A DNA stretch of 64,000 nt from NCBI RefSeq assembly GCF_027595985.1, contig NC_073303.1, positions 183,501,470-183,565,469 on the forward strand, in the 5' to 3' direction. The position numbers and the translations under genes are program-made. The notes under the pieces were generated by a model that was given only the letters and a program-made list of their open reading frames with translations, searched no databases and was not told the origin of the DNA. This DNA comes from Sorex araneus (taxonomy: Eukaryota > Chordata > Mammalia > Eulipotyphla > Soricidae). Shown piece after piece: positions 23,201-64,000 of the stretch (positions within the stretch are counted from its first letter, which is position 1; every line of letters starts with the position of its first letter).

Positions 23201-24294
23201 CGTAATCACCTAGGTAACTACCAAACTGCCTTGCTCAGACTATTTAGAAGGAGATTTTCCCTTTCTTTGAATTCCTGGCATGTCTGGTAAATGGAAAATG
23301 AAGGGAATGAGGCAGAAACTTACCAGCAGGTATGCTGCAGAAGCTGTTGGAGAGGATGAGAGTGCAGAATGTAATAGGGACCTGGTTGGTGATTCAGGTT
23401 GAGTTCATGAATAGGAAATATCAAAAGGAATTGAGACTTGTATGAGTGATCTTGTAAATAATGACCTGAAATAGAGATTTTCAGGGACTTGCAGGAATAG
23501 GAACTTCTGCAACTGCACTCACAGTGGCCTAAATTTTAAATTTTAATGTGAAGAGGTTAGGAAATAACTCAGTCTCCAAATTTATTAGCACTGTCGGTCT
23601 CAAGTGCATGCTGGTTGTGTGAGTATAAATTCTCAATCTAAGACAAGAGTTCTCTATCAGATTGAAGATGAACTCAGGAGCTCCTCCTCAGAGCCTTCTC
23701 TTGCAACTGCATTGAACTATACTGGTTTCAGAGACAAAAAAATCAACTTTTATTAATGGACTCCATGACAGAACACAATGAGTAGAGTAGCAAGGTCCTT
23801 ATATCTACAGCAAAAGCATTCTTAATGATCTTGTATTATATACACGATCAGTTAAAATATTCAGAAGGCAAATATCAAAAATCATTGGTCAAAGATTAAT
23901 TGGTTGATTACAATACATTTTTTTGGTATTGTGTCAGATATAGTTTGTGTGTATATGAGAGAGAGAATCATAAGTTCTAAAGGGTCAGACAGAAAAAAAT
24001 GTATTTATTTTTTAATTACTTCATATGAACTGTTTATCATTTTTGTGCACTGGAATAATCAAATTTTTTTTGTAGGACTGAAAAAATATGAAGGTGAGAG
24101 AAGGAGCCTTTGATAAGAAGGGTCTTAAATTCTCCCCACTTGGGCGCTGACAAGCTTCACTTGCGATGCAGTCTCGTCCATTAAATTTATTTCTTCTTAT
24201 GTTTTTCAGTAAAGGAAGAACAAAAACTAGTCCAAACCAGTCTACACTTTGGATTTCAAAAAGCACCAGAAAGGAAAGTGGTATGGAAGTATAA
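4984..24294 (+). CDS. CHODL: Chondrolectin, complete gene (6 coding exons)
   Basis: CHODL encodes a type I membrane protein with a C-type-lectin-like domain. It is known from muscle, cartilage and motor neurons, where it affects axon growth. The CDS joins 4984-5062, 13621-13930, 14073-14230, 18754-18840, 20726-20828 and 24210-24294. Every junction is GT-AG, with intron phases 1, 2, 1, 1, 2. The total is 822 nt, or 273 residues, the human length. Residues 1 to about 21 form a signal peptide (VVWLLLGAALLCG core). About 31-180 form the lectin-like domain, with an NLT glycosylation site at Asn86 and a YQWNDDRC segment at 163-170. Residues 213-238 are the transmembrane helix, followed by a basic, Ser/Thr-rich tail ending GMEV. 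The usual EPN/QPD sugar-binding motif is absent (DEPS instead), as I recall for the human protein. Residue-by-residue similarity to human chondrolectin is very high. Confidence 0.97.
5149..5200. repeat. (GT)n microsatellite in CHODL intron 1
   Basis: About 26 GT units starting 86 bases downstream of the exon 1 donor site. Confidence 0.97.
7370..7471 (+). mobile_element. B-type SINE, 5'-truncated
   Basis: Only the 3' half remains: 'gtattcgatatgccaaaa', then the 'cacaatggag' and 'gatgacagtgctac' segments of the B-type body. Confidence 0.7.
7561..7717 (+). mobile_element. A-type SINE
   Basis: Plus-strand head 'ggactggagcaatagtgcag' followed by an A-type body. It is moderately diverged. Confidence 0.75.
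8920..8975. repeat. 28-bp imperfect tandem duplication
   Basis: Two copies of a unit containing TTTGGT and TTTTTATAGAAAAT begin at 8920 and 8948, with a few mismatches between them. Confidence 0.75.
9250..9610 (-). mobile_element. L1 3'-UTR remnant interrupted by a SINE
   Basis: Minus-strand L1 3' end, read from a T-rich start ('aaaaattttttatttta'). It is split by the SINE at 9285-9509 and continues with 'catcaccatccatttcac' and 'catctctccaccatcg'. Assignment rests on similarity to the other L1 tails in this window. Confidence 0.5.
9270..9524 (+). mobile_element. B-type SINE with 15-bp target-site duplication
   Basis: Plus-strand, near full-length B-type element (9285-9509). Flanking repeats ACAGTGATTTACAAT (9270-9284) and ACAGTGATTCACAAT (9510-9524) differ at one base. 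Confidence 0.88.
10977..11033. repeat. Short GAAT-rich repeat
   Basis: A short degenerate run of GAAT/AATC units around 10997-11030 in AT-rich intron sequence. Confidence 0.5.
11167..11396 (+). mobile_element. A-type SINE with target-site duplication
   Basis: Full-length plus-strand A-type element starting at 11185 with head, box B ('gggttcgattccc'), body and A-rich tail. The flanks CTAAATATGTCTTACTC (11167-11183) and CTAAATAAGTCTTACTC (11380-11396) form a 17-bp duplication with one mismatch. Confidence 0.9.
12676..12850 (-). mobile_element. A-type SINE, diverged
   Basis: Minus-strand copy: T-rich tail, 'ccacacccaacagctc', 'ccatatgacatgccagg' and a head end 'attgctccaggcc'. Confidence 0.7.
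13347..13512 (-). mobile_element. A-type SINE, diverged
   Basis: Minus-strand copy ending about 100 bases before CHODL exon 2. Landmarks are 'gagccacattcagctgtg', 'ctcgggaatcacacctgg' and 'tggaccatatttag'. Confidence 0.65.
13621..13930 (+). CDS. CHODL: CHODL coding exon 2 (first part of lectin-like domain)
   Basis: Begins after the acceptor CTTCTTTCAG and ends at donor GTGAGT (13931). It codes for residues 27-130, including the first domain cysteines, the FWIGLWRN strand and the N-glycosylation sequon NLT at residue 86. Phases are 1 (in) and 2 (out). Confidence 0.96.
13931..14072 (+). other. CHODL intron 2
   Basis: A short, 142-bp phase 2 intron with no repeat. Its acceptor is TTTTTTTACTTGCAG. 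Confidence 0.9.
14073..14230 (+). CDS. CHODL: CHODL coding exon 3 (second part of lectin-like domain)
   Basis: Codes for residues 130-182, including the conserved QWNDDRC segment and the last domain cysteine in ICKYE. The donor is GTATGA at 14231. The phase 1 exit is completed by exon 4. Confidence 0.96.
15741..15910 (+). mobile_element. A-type SINE, diverged
   Basis: Plus-strand copy with 'ttggggctggcaagataata', a weak box B and 'ggagtgatctctgagcac' in the body. Confidence 0.65.
15955..16390 (-). mobile_element. L1 3' UTR, 3' part of a 5'-inverted insertion
   Basis: On the minus strand this is an L1 3' UTR whose poly(A) end appears as 'ttttaaaaatttttattag' at 15958. The pyrimidine-rich block 'cccatccctcccccc' is shared with the L1 tails at 18058 and 63660. 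It abuts an oppositely oriented L1 segment at about 16390. Confidence 0.7.
16391..16800 (+). mobile_element. L1 ORF2 C-terminal segment, inverted
   Basis: Plus-strand remnant of the end of L1 ORF2. Translation shows family landmarks LLGIYP, MFIAALF and MEYYAA, with an internal stop after the first part. It ends at 'ctgtggaatataaa', the usual start of the 3' UTR. It is not functional. It is the reverse-oriented partner of the segment at 15955-16390. Confidence 0.8.
18018..18220 (-). mobile_element. L1 3'-end fragment inside a 40-bp direct repeat
   Basis: A 123-base minus-strand L1 3' end (18058-18180) lies between two identical 40-base copies at 18018-18057 and 18181-18220, which start ACTCAGACTTACTAG and end GTCTAGTTTT. 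This has the form of a target-site duplication, but is much longer than usual. Confidence 0.85.
18419..18600 (+). mobile_element. A-type SINE
   Basis: Full-length plus-strand copy: 'ggggttggtgtgatagtac', 'catatggtcccctgagcac', 'gggtgtgacccaaaagg' and an A-rich tail. It lies about 150 bases before CHODL exon 4. Confidence 0.85.
18754..18840 (+). CDS. CHODL: CHODL coding exon 4 (stalk)
   Basis: Codes for residues 183-211, the extracellular stalk between the lectin-like domain and the membrane, rich in Thr, Pro and Asn. The acceptor is TTTGATTTATAG and the donor GTAATT at 18841. Both phases are 1, so skipping this exon would preserve the frame. Confidence 0.95.
18841..20725 (+). other. CHODL intron 4
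   Basis: A 1.9-kb phase 1 intron, AT-rich. Apart from a stretch at 19943-20068 that resembles part of the element at 40896, I see no recognisable repeat or gene. Confidence 0.75.
19943..20068 (+). repeat. Fragment resembling the possible LTR at 40896
   Basis: The stretch around 'gagagaacatagacttcttc' and 'cagagtgga' aligns by eye with 40905-41022, sharing order and most bases. Family unknown; it may be an old LTR fragment. Confidence 0.4.
20726..20828 (+). CDS. CHODL: CHODL coding exon 5 (transmembrane helix)
   Basis: Codes for residues 212-245: the transmembrane segment IIPNLIYVVIPTIPLLLL and following hydrophobic residues to the CCFQML juxtamembrane end. The donor is GTAAAT at 20829. It exits in phase 2. 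Confidence 0.96.
21823..22090 (-). mobile_element. B-type SINE with an extra internal segment
   Basis: Minus-strand B-type ends enclose about 75 bases (around 21890-21965) foreign to the other B-type copies. They include 'tcaggggaatgag' and resemble the element at 54310-54480. Confidence 0.7.
22112..22165. repeat. TA-rich simple repeat
   Basis: A degenerate ATAT/TATG run immediately after the mosaic SINE. Confidence 0.7.
22626..22770 (+). other. CHODL: Candidate alternative terminal exon of CHODL
   Basis: A strong acceptor (pyrimidine tract ending TTTCCTTTCTTCCAG) is followed by a frame that continues from exon 5 in the correct phase for 47 codons to TAG at 22768-22770. It would replace the normal cytoplasmic tail with a different sequence starting RKARRNF. 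There is no proof of use; a chance acceptor is quite possible. Confidence 0.3.
24210..24294 (+). CDS. CHODL: CHODL coding exon 6 (cytoplasmic tail, stop)
   Basis: After the acceptor TTATGTTTTTCAG it codes for residues 246-273: a basic, Ser/Thr-rich tail (KGRTKTSPNQ at its start, ESGMEV at its end) and the stop TAA at 24292-24294. The tail is nearly identical to the human one. Confidence 0.96.
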
Positions 24295-25600
24295 TAATTG
24301 ATAAACTTGACTTCAGAAAAGAAATTAGAGATTTAGAATTCTGGATAAGTATAAGGAATGGCATCAGAACATTTGCTTGGAATGGCTTGAAATCTCAAAG
24401 GATCTGCAAGATGAATTGTAAGCTCCCCCTTGAGGCAAATACTAAAATAATTTTTATATGCCTATGATTTCATTTATAAAATAATGCTGTGCTAATAATG
24501 GAGTGAAACATGCTTATTTTGCTGAAGGATGTACCTGAACTTCAAGTAAACGGAATGGACCGTGTAGATAAAATTGCTATCAATGCCTCAGAAATATGTG
24601 TGCTAGGAGCAAAAACTTTAGCTTCTTTTATCTTTCTTAGGTTATAATCAAGCTAATGTACTGTAAATTGTATTGAAATTTTCAGTGTTCAAAATGTTTT
24701 ACCTTTACATAAGTGTTTGATAAAAATGGACAGTTCTTATATTTATTTTTATGGTATTTAATTTTTCAATACATGCTGTTTTGACTAAACAAATTTATCA
24801 CTATTTTCAACTTAAATCACACAAACACAAATATATTACCTTAGAACACGTTTCTTTTCTAGAAATGACTCATCCTTTTTTCAGTTTTTCTGCTTTTGGT
24901 CAGACTATGTTTAGGAAATAAGCTATTTCATTAACTGTGGAGTAAATCTACTAAAATATTTTACGTAAAGGCAAGGATTGTCTAATTTCAATTGTGCAAG
25001 ACATGTGCCTTACAATTATTTTTTAATTTAAAATTAAACCGATTTTGTAGTAACTTTAATAAGAACTGTTTAAACAATAATACACTCAATCTCGAACAAA
25101 AGAAGTAGCATAAACAGTATGATTCGTATGTCTTCACATGTTGCCTGTTTAACCACAAGTAGTCCCTTGAAGGTTCTGAAATCAGTTTGCCCCTCTCTTG
25201 TCTACAAAACAAAGAGTCATACTTTGGGGGGCCAAAGTTGTCACTAGAGGTAGATAGCTACAAAATATTCCTAAGTTTTCCCCCTAACTCTGTTTAGCCT
25301 CCTTTGGCATACAAAGGGGTCTTGGAGTTGGGACAATATTAATGGTCATGGATGGGGGAGGTAAGCACAGCTCACTGACATTTCAGCAAGGAAGAAAACT
25401 CAAGTAATGAATTAGCATGAAAACGGATGGGAGACATCAATGGCAACACTCATTGTTGAGGACTTGACTGGGAGACTAAAGCGAGTCTCCTTCAAGTCTC
25501 ATCCTCATTTCTTCAATGCTTGTGGCGCCTTCTTCTTAAGAGAAAGTTGTAACTATCCAGTTCCTTTTAAACCAAATAAAAAAAAATTATGATTTCTGAA
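24295..25600 (+). other. CHODL 3' UTR (inferred extent)
   Basis: AT-rich sequence following the stop codon with no SINE, consistent with a conserved 3' UTR. The end is inferred from the AATAAA at 25575-25580. Confidence 0.5.
25575..25580 (+). terminator. Candidate CHODL polyadenylation signal
   Basis: AATAAA followed by an A-rich run, about 1.28 kb after the stop codon. It is the only canonical hexamer I noticed between the stop and the next SINE; ATTAAA at about 25033 is an alternative. Confidence 0.45.
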
Positions 25601-25751
25601 GAATGATGACTGGTGTCTGATAAATCTCTAAGGGACCAAAACATAGATGCCTGATGCACACAGATGTCAACACACAGAGATGAAAGCAAATGACTGTTTA
25701 CGTGTGGTAGAGATGGCAGTTGTCTTTAAAATGGTCATTTAAAATTTAGTC

Positions 25752-25926
25752 TTGGGGTTGGAGTGATAGCACAAGGTATCGCTTTTAATTTTGGTAGGGT
25801 GTTTGCCTTGCATGCGGCGACCCAGGTTCAATTCCCAGCATCCCATTTGGTCCCCTGAGCACTGCCAGGAGTAATTCCTGAATGCAGAGGCAGGAGTAAC
25901 CTCTGTGCATGGCCAGGTGTGACCCA

Positions 25927-25963
<37 letters not shown>

Positions 25964-25978
25964 AAAAAGGAAAAAAAA
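25752..25978 (+). mobile_element. A-type SINE with long poly(A)
   Basis: Full-length plus-strand copy with about 18 extra bases inside the head (near 25778-25796) and a poly(A) run of more than 30 at about 25928-25959. The long pure tail suggests a young insertion. Confidence 0.85.
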
Positions 25979-26720
25979 TGCTAGTCTTTCCCTTGTCAAA
26001 TTCTATTGAATAGCAAAGAATTCTTATTCAGGCCGGTCACAACTATTGTTAGTTGGCCCAGTTAACAGACAATATAGAACTTTGTGGACCTTGGCAACTT
26101 TTCAGCCCCTTAGGGACTGTGGGGATGTCCTATTGCAGACCAGCCGTAAGTGCCAAACACATTCCGCACTCCGTTTTCTTGGCCACCCATCATTCTGGGC
26201 AGAACACAACTGCAGCTGCTGAGATGTCCTCTTTGCTACTAGTTCCCATCCTGCATTTCCATGCTTTTCTCCCTTCACTTAGGACTCCATGAGAAGGAAA
26301 CAAGGTTTCCCCTTTGTCAGTGCCACCCAGGACACCAACAGCTGCAGAGCAGAAAAGGCGAAGTCACAGGAAAAGGCCTTGATTTTGCCTTTTATCTGGA
26401 TCCAGGCCTGGAGAATTCTGATGGTATCCGTTACTAAACCCCTGAGCTACTAGGAGCAGGGCAGTGAATTCCTTTCTAACTTGAAGAGCATAGTGAATTT
26501 GTTCTCAGAGTTTCAAAAAGTTTTAGCTGACCTTTGAAAACTGAAAAGGAGTACATGGTGTATCTGTTATATTTATCTGAGAATGTATCTCTAATATGGG
26601 TTTTTGGAATATGAGTGAGTTGCTGAACAATATTTAGATAGGCAAATCAAATAACATTCCTTATTGTGTTGTTTCATTTCCCCTAACTGTTCTACCCTCC
26701 TTCTTAGGATTAGATTATCA

Positions 26721-26753
26721 AAAAGTTCTTCAAAAAAAAAAAAGTTCTTCAAA
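26721..26753. repeat. Direct repeat around a short A-run
   Basis: AAAAGTTCTTCAAA occurs at 26721-26734 and 26740-26753, separated only by A residues. Confidence 0.8.
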
Positions 26754-27670
26754 GTGTGTTCAGAGGATCCTAAATTTTTATCTTTAACATAGAGTTTAAG
26801 ATTCTGATAGGATTAAAATAATTCTTACTTCTCCTTTCTCTGATGTGTTTCACAGAGATGATCTTTGAGCTCATCACAATTCTCTACTATCCTCCCCAAA
26901 CTTTCAAAATCATTTATGCCTGCACAACAATTCCAAACATTCTCTTCATTACTTTAGTAATAATCATTCGGTCCAGCCTAAAACTCATTTTTAGTTTAAG
27001 TTAGTCTATACTCATTGAATTAATCATTAAACTTCTATAACTCACTCTCTTTTCTACTATTTTTGAAGCATATGGACTAGAGTAAAAATGTGTGTGTTGG
27101 TGTATGTTATGTTTGTAAAATCAAACTAATATAGTTGTATCCCCCAAATACATGAGCAGCTTTTTTGTAGTAAGCTGAGTTAAAGTTTGCACATATTCTG
27201 GAAATGATCCAAAAGATTAAAGCGGTGAATCAAATTCATTTATTCCACACATTTGGCCTCTTAATGGGCAACTTAACTGTGCCTAAATAAATTTTGCACC
27301 GGTTTGAAGATTTCATTATAACAAATACAAAACAGAGAAAAACATATATAATATGTGCACTCTTATATTGTCTGACATTTTTGAAACTTAGAAAATCTTA
27401 GCATGGAACAAGCAGTACAACTAATCAAAGTAAAAGAGGATTCAATGAAATAAATACCATATCAATGAGGTTATCTTTTGTTTGGACGCTTAAGTGCTAT
27501 CTAGACCTCTGTGTGTTTGCTGCTTAATTAGCTTATTTGAGAGGAATGTTCCATCGTTTTAGTCCAGGTCTATGAAGTGAGTTTCCAATAAATAGTTTTA
27601 TAAGGGAGAAAATATTAAAGTCACTTTCTAGATAAAGTAGAAGTGGTTTTTGATAGAAAAGCAGAGAGTC

Positions 27671-27935
27671 TGGGTGATAGCAATTCACTGTCACTGTCAT
27701 CCCGTTGCTCATCGATTTGTTCGAGCGGACACCAGTAACGTCTCTCATTGAGAGACTTATTGTTACTGTTTTTGGCATATCCAACATGCACGGGGAGCTT
27801 GCCAGGCTCTGCCGTGCGGGCGCGATACTCTCGGTAGCTTGCTGGGCTCTTCGAGAGGGGTGGAGGAATCGAACTCCAGTGAGTTGAATGTGTGAAAGGC
27901 GAACGCCCAACCGCTGTGCTATGGGTGATAGCAAT
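27671..27935 (-). mobile_element. B-type SINE with 14-bp target-site duplication
   Basis: Minus-strand B-type element (27685-27921) flanked by perfect repeats TGGGTGATAGCAAT at 27671-27684 and 27922-27935. The B-type body end appears as 'tcactgtcactgtcatccc'. Confidence 0.9.
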
Positions 27936-28084
27936 ACAGGCTAGAATTAGATTATTTCCAGGAGTTTATTGCAGACCATTGAAACAAAGGAGCTAGTTTC
28001 ACTGCTTTTGCTAATGTTGCATAAATACTCCAGGTGCAGAATGTGATTTAAAATAGAATTTTCATTGTGTTATTTGTTTAACTT

Positions 28085-28222
28085 TGTATTCATCTTTGGA
28101 GCCACACCCAGCAGCACTCAGGGGTTGCTGCAGGGCTGCTCTCTGGTAGAACCTGGAGGAACTGAAAGGCAGCCTTAGCAAAGCCTCAGCTCTAGCCCTT
28201 GGAGCTATCTCTGCAGCTCTAG
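28085..28222 (-). mobile_element. Degenerate SINE, probably A-type
   Basis: Minus-strand remnant with 'ggagccacacccagcagc' and 'actcaggggttgctgc' landmarks. The head part is poorly preserved. Confidence 0.5.
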
Positions 28223-28353
28223 ATAACATTTCCAAATAAGAAAGCATGCTAAAAATTGATCATGGCTAAGGAAATCAAGTCTGTAAAAGAATGCCTATTC
28301 ACACTGGGACAAAAATATATTATTTAGCTACTTGTATATATTCATTTCATCAT

Positions 28354-28427
28354 TTTATTCTCTTCTCTTGATATTTCAGTGTCCCAGATAGCAATAAAGA
28401 GTTTTACAAAATAGTTTTCTTTTTATT
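28354..28427 (-). terminator. Candidate TMPRSS15 polyadenylation signals
   Basis: On the minus strand AATAAA occurs at 28422-28427 (90 bases after the stop) and at 28354-28359. Either could end the enteropeptidase transcript. The 3' UTR would be much shorter than the several hundred bases I recall for human, so a more distal site is also possible. Confidence 0.35.
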
Positions 28428-28516
28428 TATTTTTTTTTACAAAGCTTTATATTTGTATGTTTTTTGGAATGTAAAGGAAGAACTGCTGGATTTTCATGTT
28501 TGATTCAGGAAGCTCT

Positions 28517-62307
<33,791 letters not shown>

Positions 62308-62403
62308 CTATGTGGACAAAATATTTACTGCTTAGGAGAAAGAAATGGCAAACAGACGATTTTAATGTTTATACCCAATATCTGCTCTCTAGACACCAAT
62401 CCT

Positions 62404-62590
62404 TTAATGTGAGACTTGTTGCTACTGTTTTGGGCATATCGAATATGCCACGGATAGCTTGCCAGGCTCTGCCAGGTGGGCTGGATACTCTCGGTTGCTT
62501 GCCAGGTTCTCTGAGAGGGATGGAGAAATCGAAGCTGGGTCGGCCGCGTTGAAGGCAAATGTCCTACCTGCTGTGCTATCGCTCCAGTCC
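62404..62590 (-). mobile_element. B-type SINE, 3'-truncated
   Basis: Minus-strand copy that begins inside the B-type body at 'gtgagacttgttgctactg' and keeps the complete head. Confidence 0.85.
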
Positions 62591-62591
62591 A

Positions 62592-62797
62592 AAATACATC
62601 TAAATACAGGGCTGGAGCAATAGCACAGCAGATAGGGCGTTTGCCTTGCATGAGACTGACCCGGGTTTGATTCCCAGCATCCCATATGGTCCCCTGAGCA
62701 CTGCAATAGTAATTCCTGACTTTGTGAGCCAGGAGTGACCCCTGTTCATTACCAGATGTGACCAAAAAATAAATAAATAAATAGAATACATCTATAT
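62592..62797 (+). mobile_element. A-type SINE with target-site duplication
   Basis: Full-length plus-strand copy (62608-62783) with an (AAAT)n tail. The flank AATACATCTA occurs before (from 62593) and after (from 62785). Confidence 0.88.
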
Positions 62798-63659
62798 ATG
62801 TATATATCTAAAATGGAGTTTACTTTTTGGTGTTCTGTTCCAGTCATCTCAATTTGTATTCTATTCTTTGCAATTTCTATTCTTTTACATCTTATTTCCT
62901 AATGCAGATCCTGAGCAAGTCCAATACATTCACTACACAAACCACTTTTTGAAAGTATGAGATTAAATGCAGCGATAATGAAAAATTTCCTGAAAGATGG
63001 TTACTTCAACTTCCTACAGCTTGGAAGACAGCCCCATAAGTAAATATTACTGTTAACTTTCTATGTCATTTATTCTGACATCAGAAAGTTGACTGGAACT
63101 TTCCTGGTGTCAGTGAATGCTAGAAGAAAAGGTATCCATTAAAATTTATTGAATTTCTCCATGTGTGGGTCAGTGCATGAATTTTATTTTGGCTTCATAG
63201 ATGAAGGAAAAGATAATTCTGAGATCTGCCTTTCTGCAGGACCCAGAAGAAGGGTGATGAATCCTGATGGACAGTATTTAACAGCTGAACGTAGTTAAAA
63301 ATGTTTCCTTTGGAAGTGCATTGCCATCCCTTCAATGATGTACTTATGGGGCTAGGAGAGGAAAAGTATGATTCAAAGAACCCATAGCTCTGTTCTATAA
63401 ATGAACTAGCATTTGTCTGGGAATCATTTGTTCAGGAGTCAAGACTACAGTGGCAATAGATATTTTCCCCCTGGAGTGCCTCTTCTCCAAGAGTTTTACT
63501 GTTGGAAGATGGAACAGAACTAAAGTGGAAGATAAGCCAAGAACAATACTTTCATCATTATTAACCTTAAGTGTTTGCCAAGGTTTGTGCATGAGTTGAG
63601 AGACAGAAGAAGCTTTGGATCAGATGATACTAAAGATTTAGTGCTGCATTTGGCACACA

Positions 63660-64000
63660 TTTTTTTTTTTTTAATTTATTTATTTTTAATTAGAGAATCA
63701 CCGTGAGGGTACAGTTACAGATTTATACACTTTTGTGCTTATACTTCCCTCATACAAAGTTTGGAACCCATCCCTTCACCAGTGCCCATTCTCCACCACC
63801 CGTAAACCCAGTGTCCCTCCCACCCTCCCCAATCCCATCTCCCCCCCACCCCACCCTGCCACTGTGGCAAGGCATTCCCTTCTGTTTTCTCTCTCTAATT
63901 AGCTGTTGTGGTTTGCAATAAAGGTGTTGAGTGGCCGCTGTGCTCAGTCTCTAGCCCTCATTCAGCCCGCAACTCCCTTCCCCCACATGGCCTTCGACTA
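63660..64000 (-). mobile_element. L1 3' end (partial)
   Basis: Minus-strand L1 3' UTR: a T-run at 63661, 'attagagaatcaccgtgag', the block 'cccatcccttcaccagtgc', and continuing to the window edge. It is the best-preserved L1 tail here. Confidence 0.75.

Larger units (their letters stand above)
20829..24209 (+). other. CHODL intron 5
   Basis: A 3.4-kb phase 2 intron with a mosaic SINE (21823), TA-rich repeats near 22112-22165 and a possible alternative terminal exon at 22626. The sequence at 22980-23165 vaguely resembles an ancient SINE, but I could not support a call. Confidence 0.75.
25601..28400. other. Intergenic region between CHODL and TMPRSS15 3' ends
   Basis: It holds two SINEs in full (25752 and 27685) and part of a third, degenerate one (28085). 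The region 26030-27500 looks unique and carries no recognisable gene. A direct repeat around an A-run lies at 26721-26753. Confidence 0.7.
62308..64000 (-). other. TMPRSS15 intron 16 (partial)
   Basis: It runs off the window and holds a B-type SINE (62404), an A-type SINE (62592) and an L1 3' end (63660). The stretch 62830-63650 is unique-looking without a recognisable exon, so the next upstream coding exon lies outside. Confidence 0.8.

Overview
This is a mammalian nuclear genomic window. It has split genes with GT-AG introns, a CpG-rich TATA promoter, long AT-rich introns, L1 remnants, and dozens of copies of a tRNA-derived SINE. The SINE consensus (head with a box B close to GGTTCGATTCC, then a body running 'catcccatatggtcccctgagca...') matches, from memory, the SOR-type SINEs of shrews, so a Sorex-like shrew is the most likely source. 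I could not run a repeat library to confirm this.

Two protein-coding genes lie tail to tail, the same arrangement as on human chromosome 21q21. CHODL (chondrolectin) is complete on the + strand: six coding exons from 4984 to 24294, with all splice sites and phases intact, giving 273 codons. TMPRSS15 (enteropeptidase) is on the - strand. Its last nine coding exons are present (28517 to 62307) and cover the second LDL-receptor class A repeat, the SRCR domain, the activation site and the complete serine protease domain of 235 residues. The earlier exons lie beyond 64000. About 2.8 kb separates the two likely 3' ends.

Layout: 1-4440 is upstream sequence with SINEs; 4440-5110 is the CHODL promoter, CpG island and exon 1; 5063-24209 holds the CHODL introns; 24295 to about 25600 is the CHODL 3' UTR; 25600-28400 is intergenic; 28400-62307 is TMPRSS15 exons and introns; 62308-64000 is its next upstream intron.

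The rest is mostly repeats. I label two SINE types. A-type is about 170 bp and ends near 'gtgacccaaaaagc' plus poly(A). B-type is about 230 bp, has the same tRNA-like head but a different body, and ends near 'gatgacagtg'. Both types are often flanked by readable target-site duplications. There are also L1 3' ends, one possible solo LTR and several long microsatellites.

The two genes do not form a pathway. Chondrolectin is a membrane C-type-lectin-like protein of muscle, cartilage and motor neurons. Enteropeptidase is the duodenal activator of trypsinogen. I found no novel operon-like or defence-like system. The points most worth a second look are a Lys at enteropeptidase position 192 together with a changed 96-99 basic patch, a 40-bp direct repeat around an L1 fragment, a candidate alternative CHODL terminal exon, and several unusual retroposon structures.
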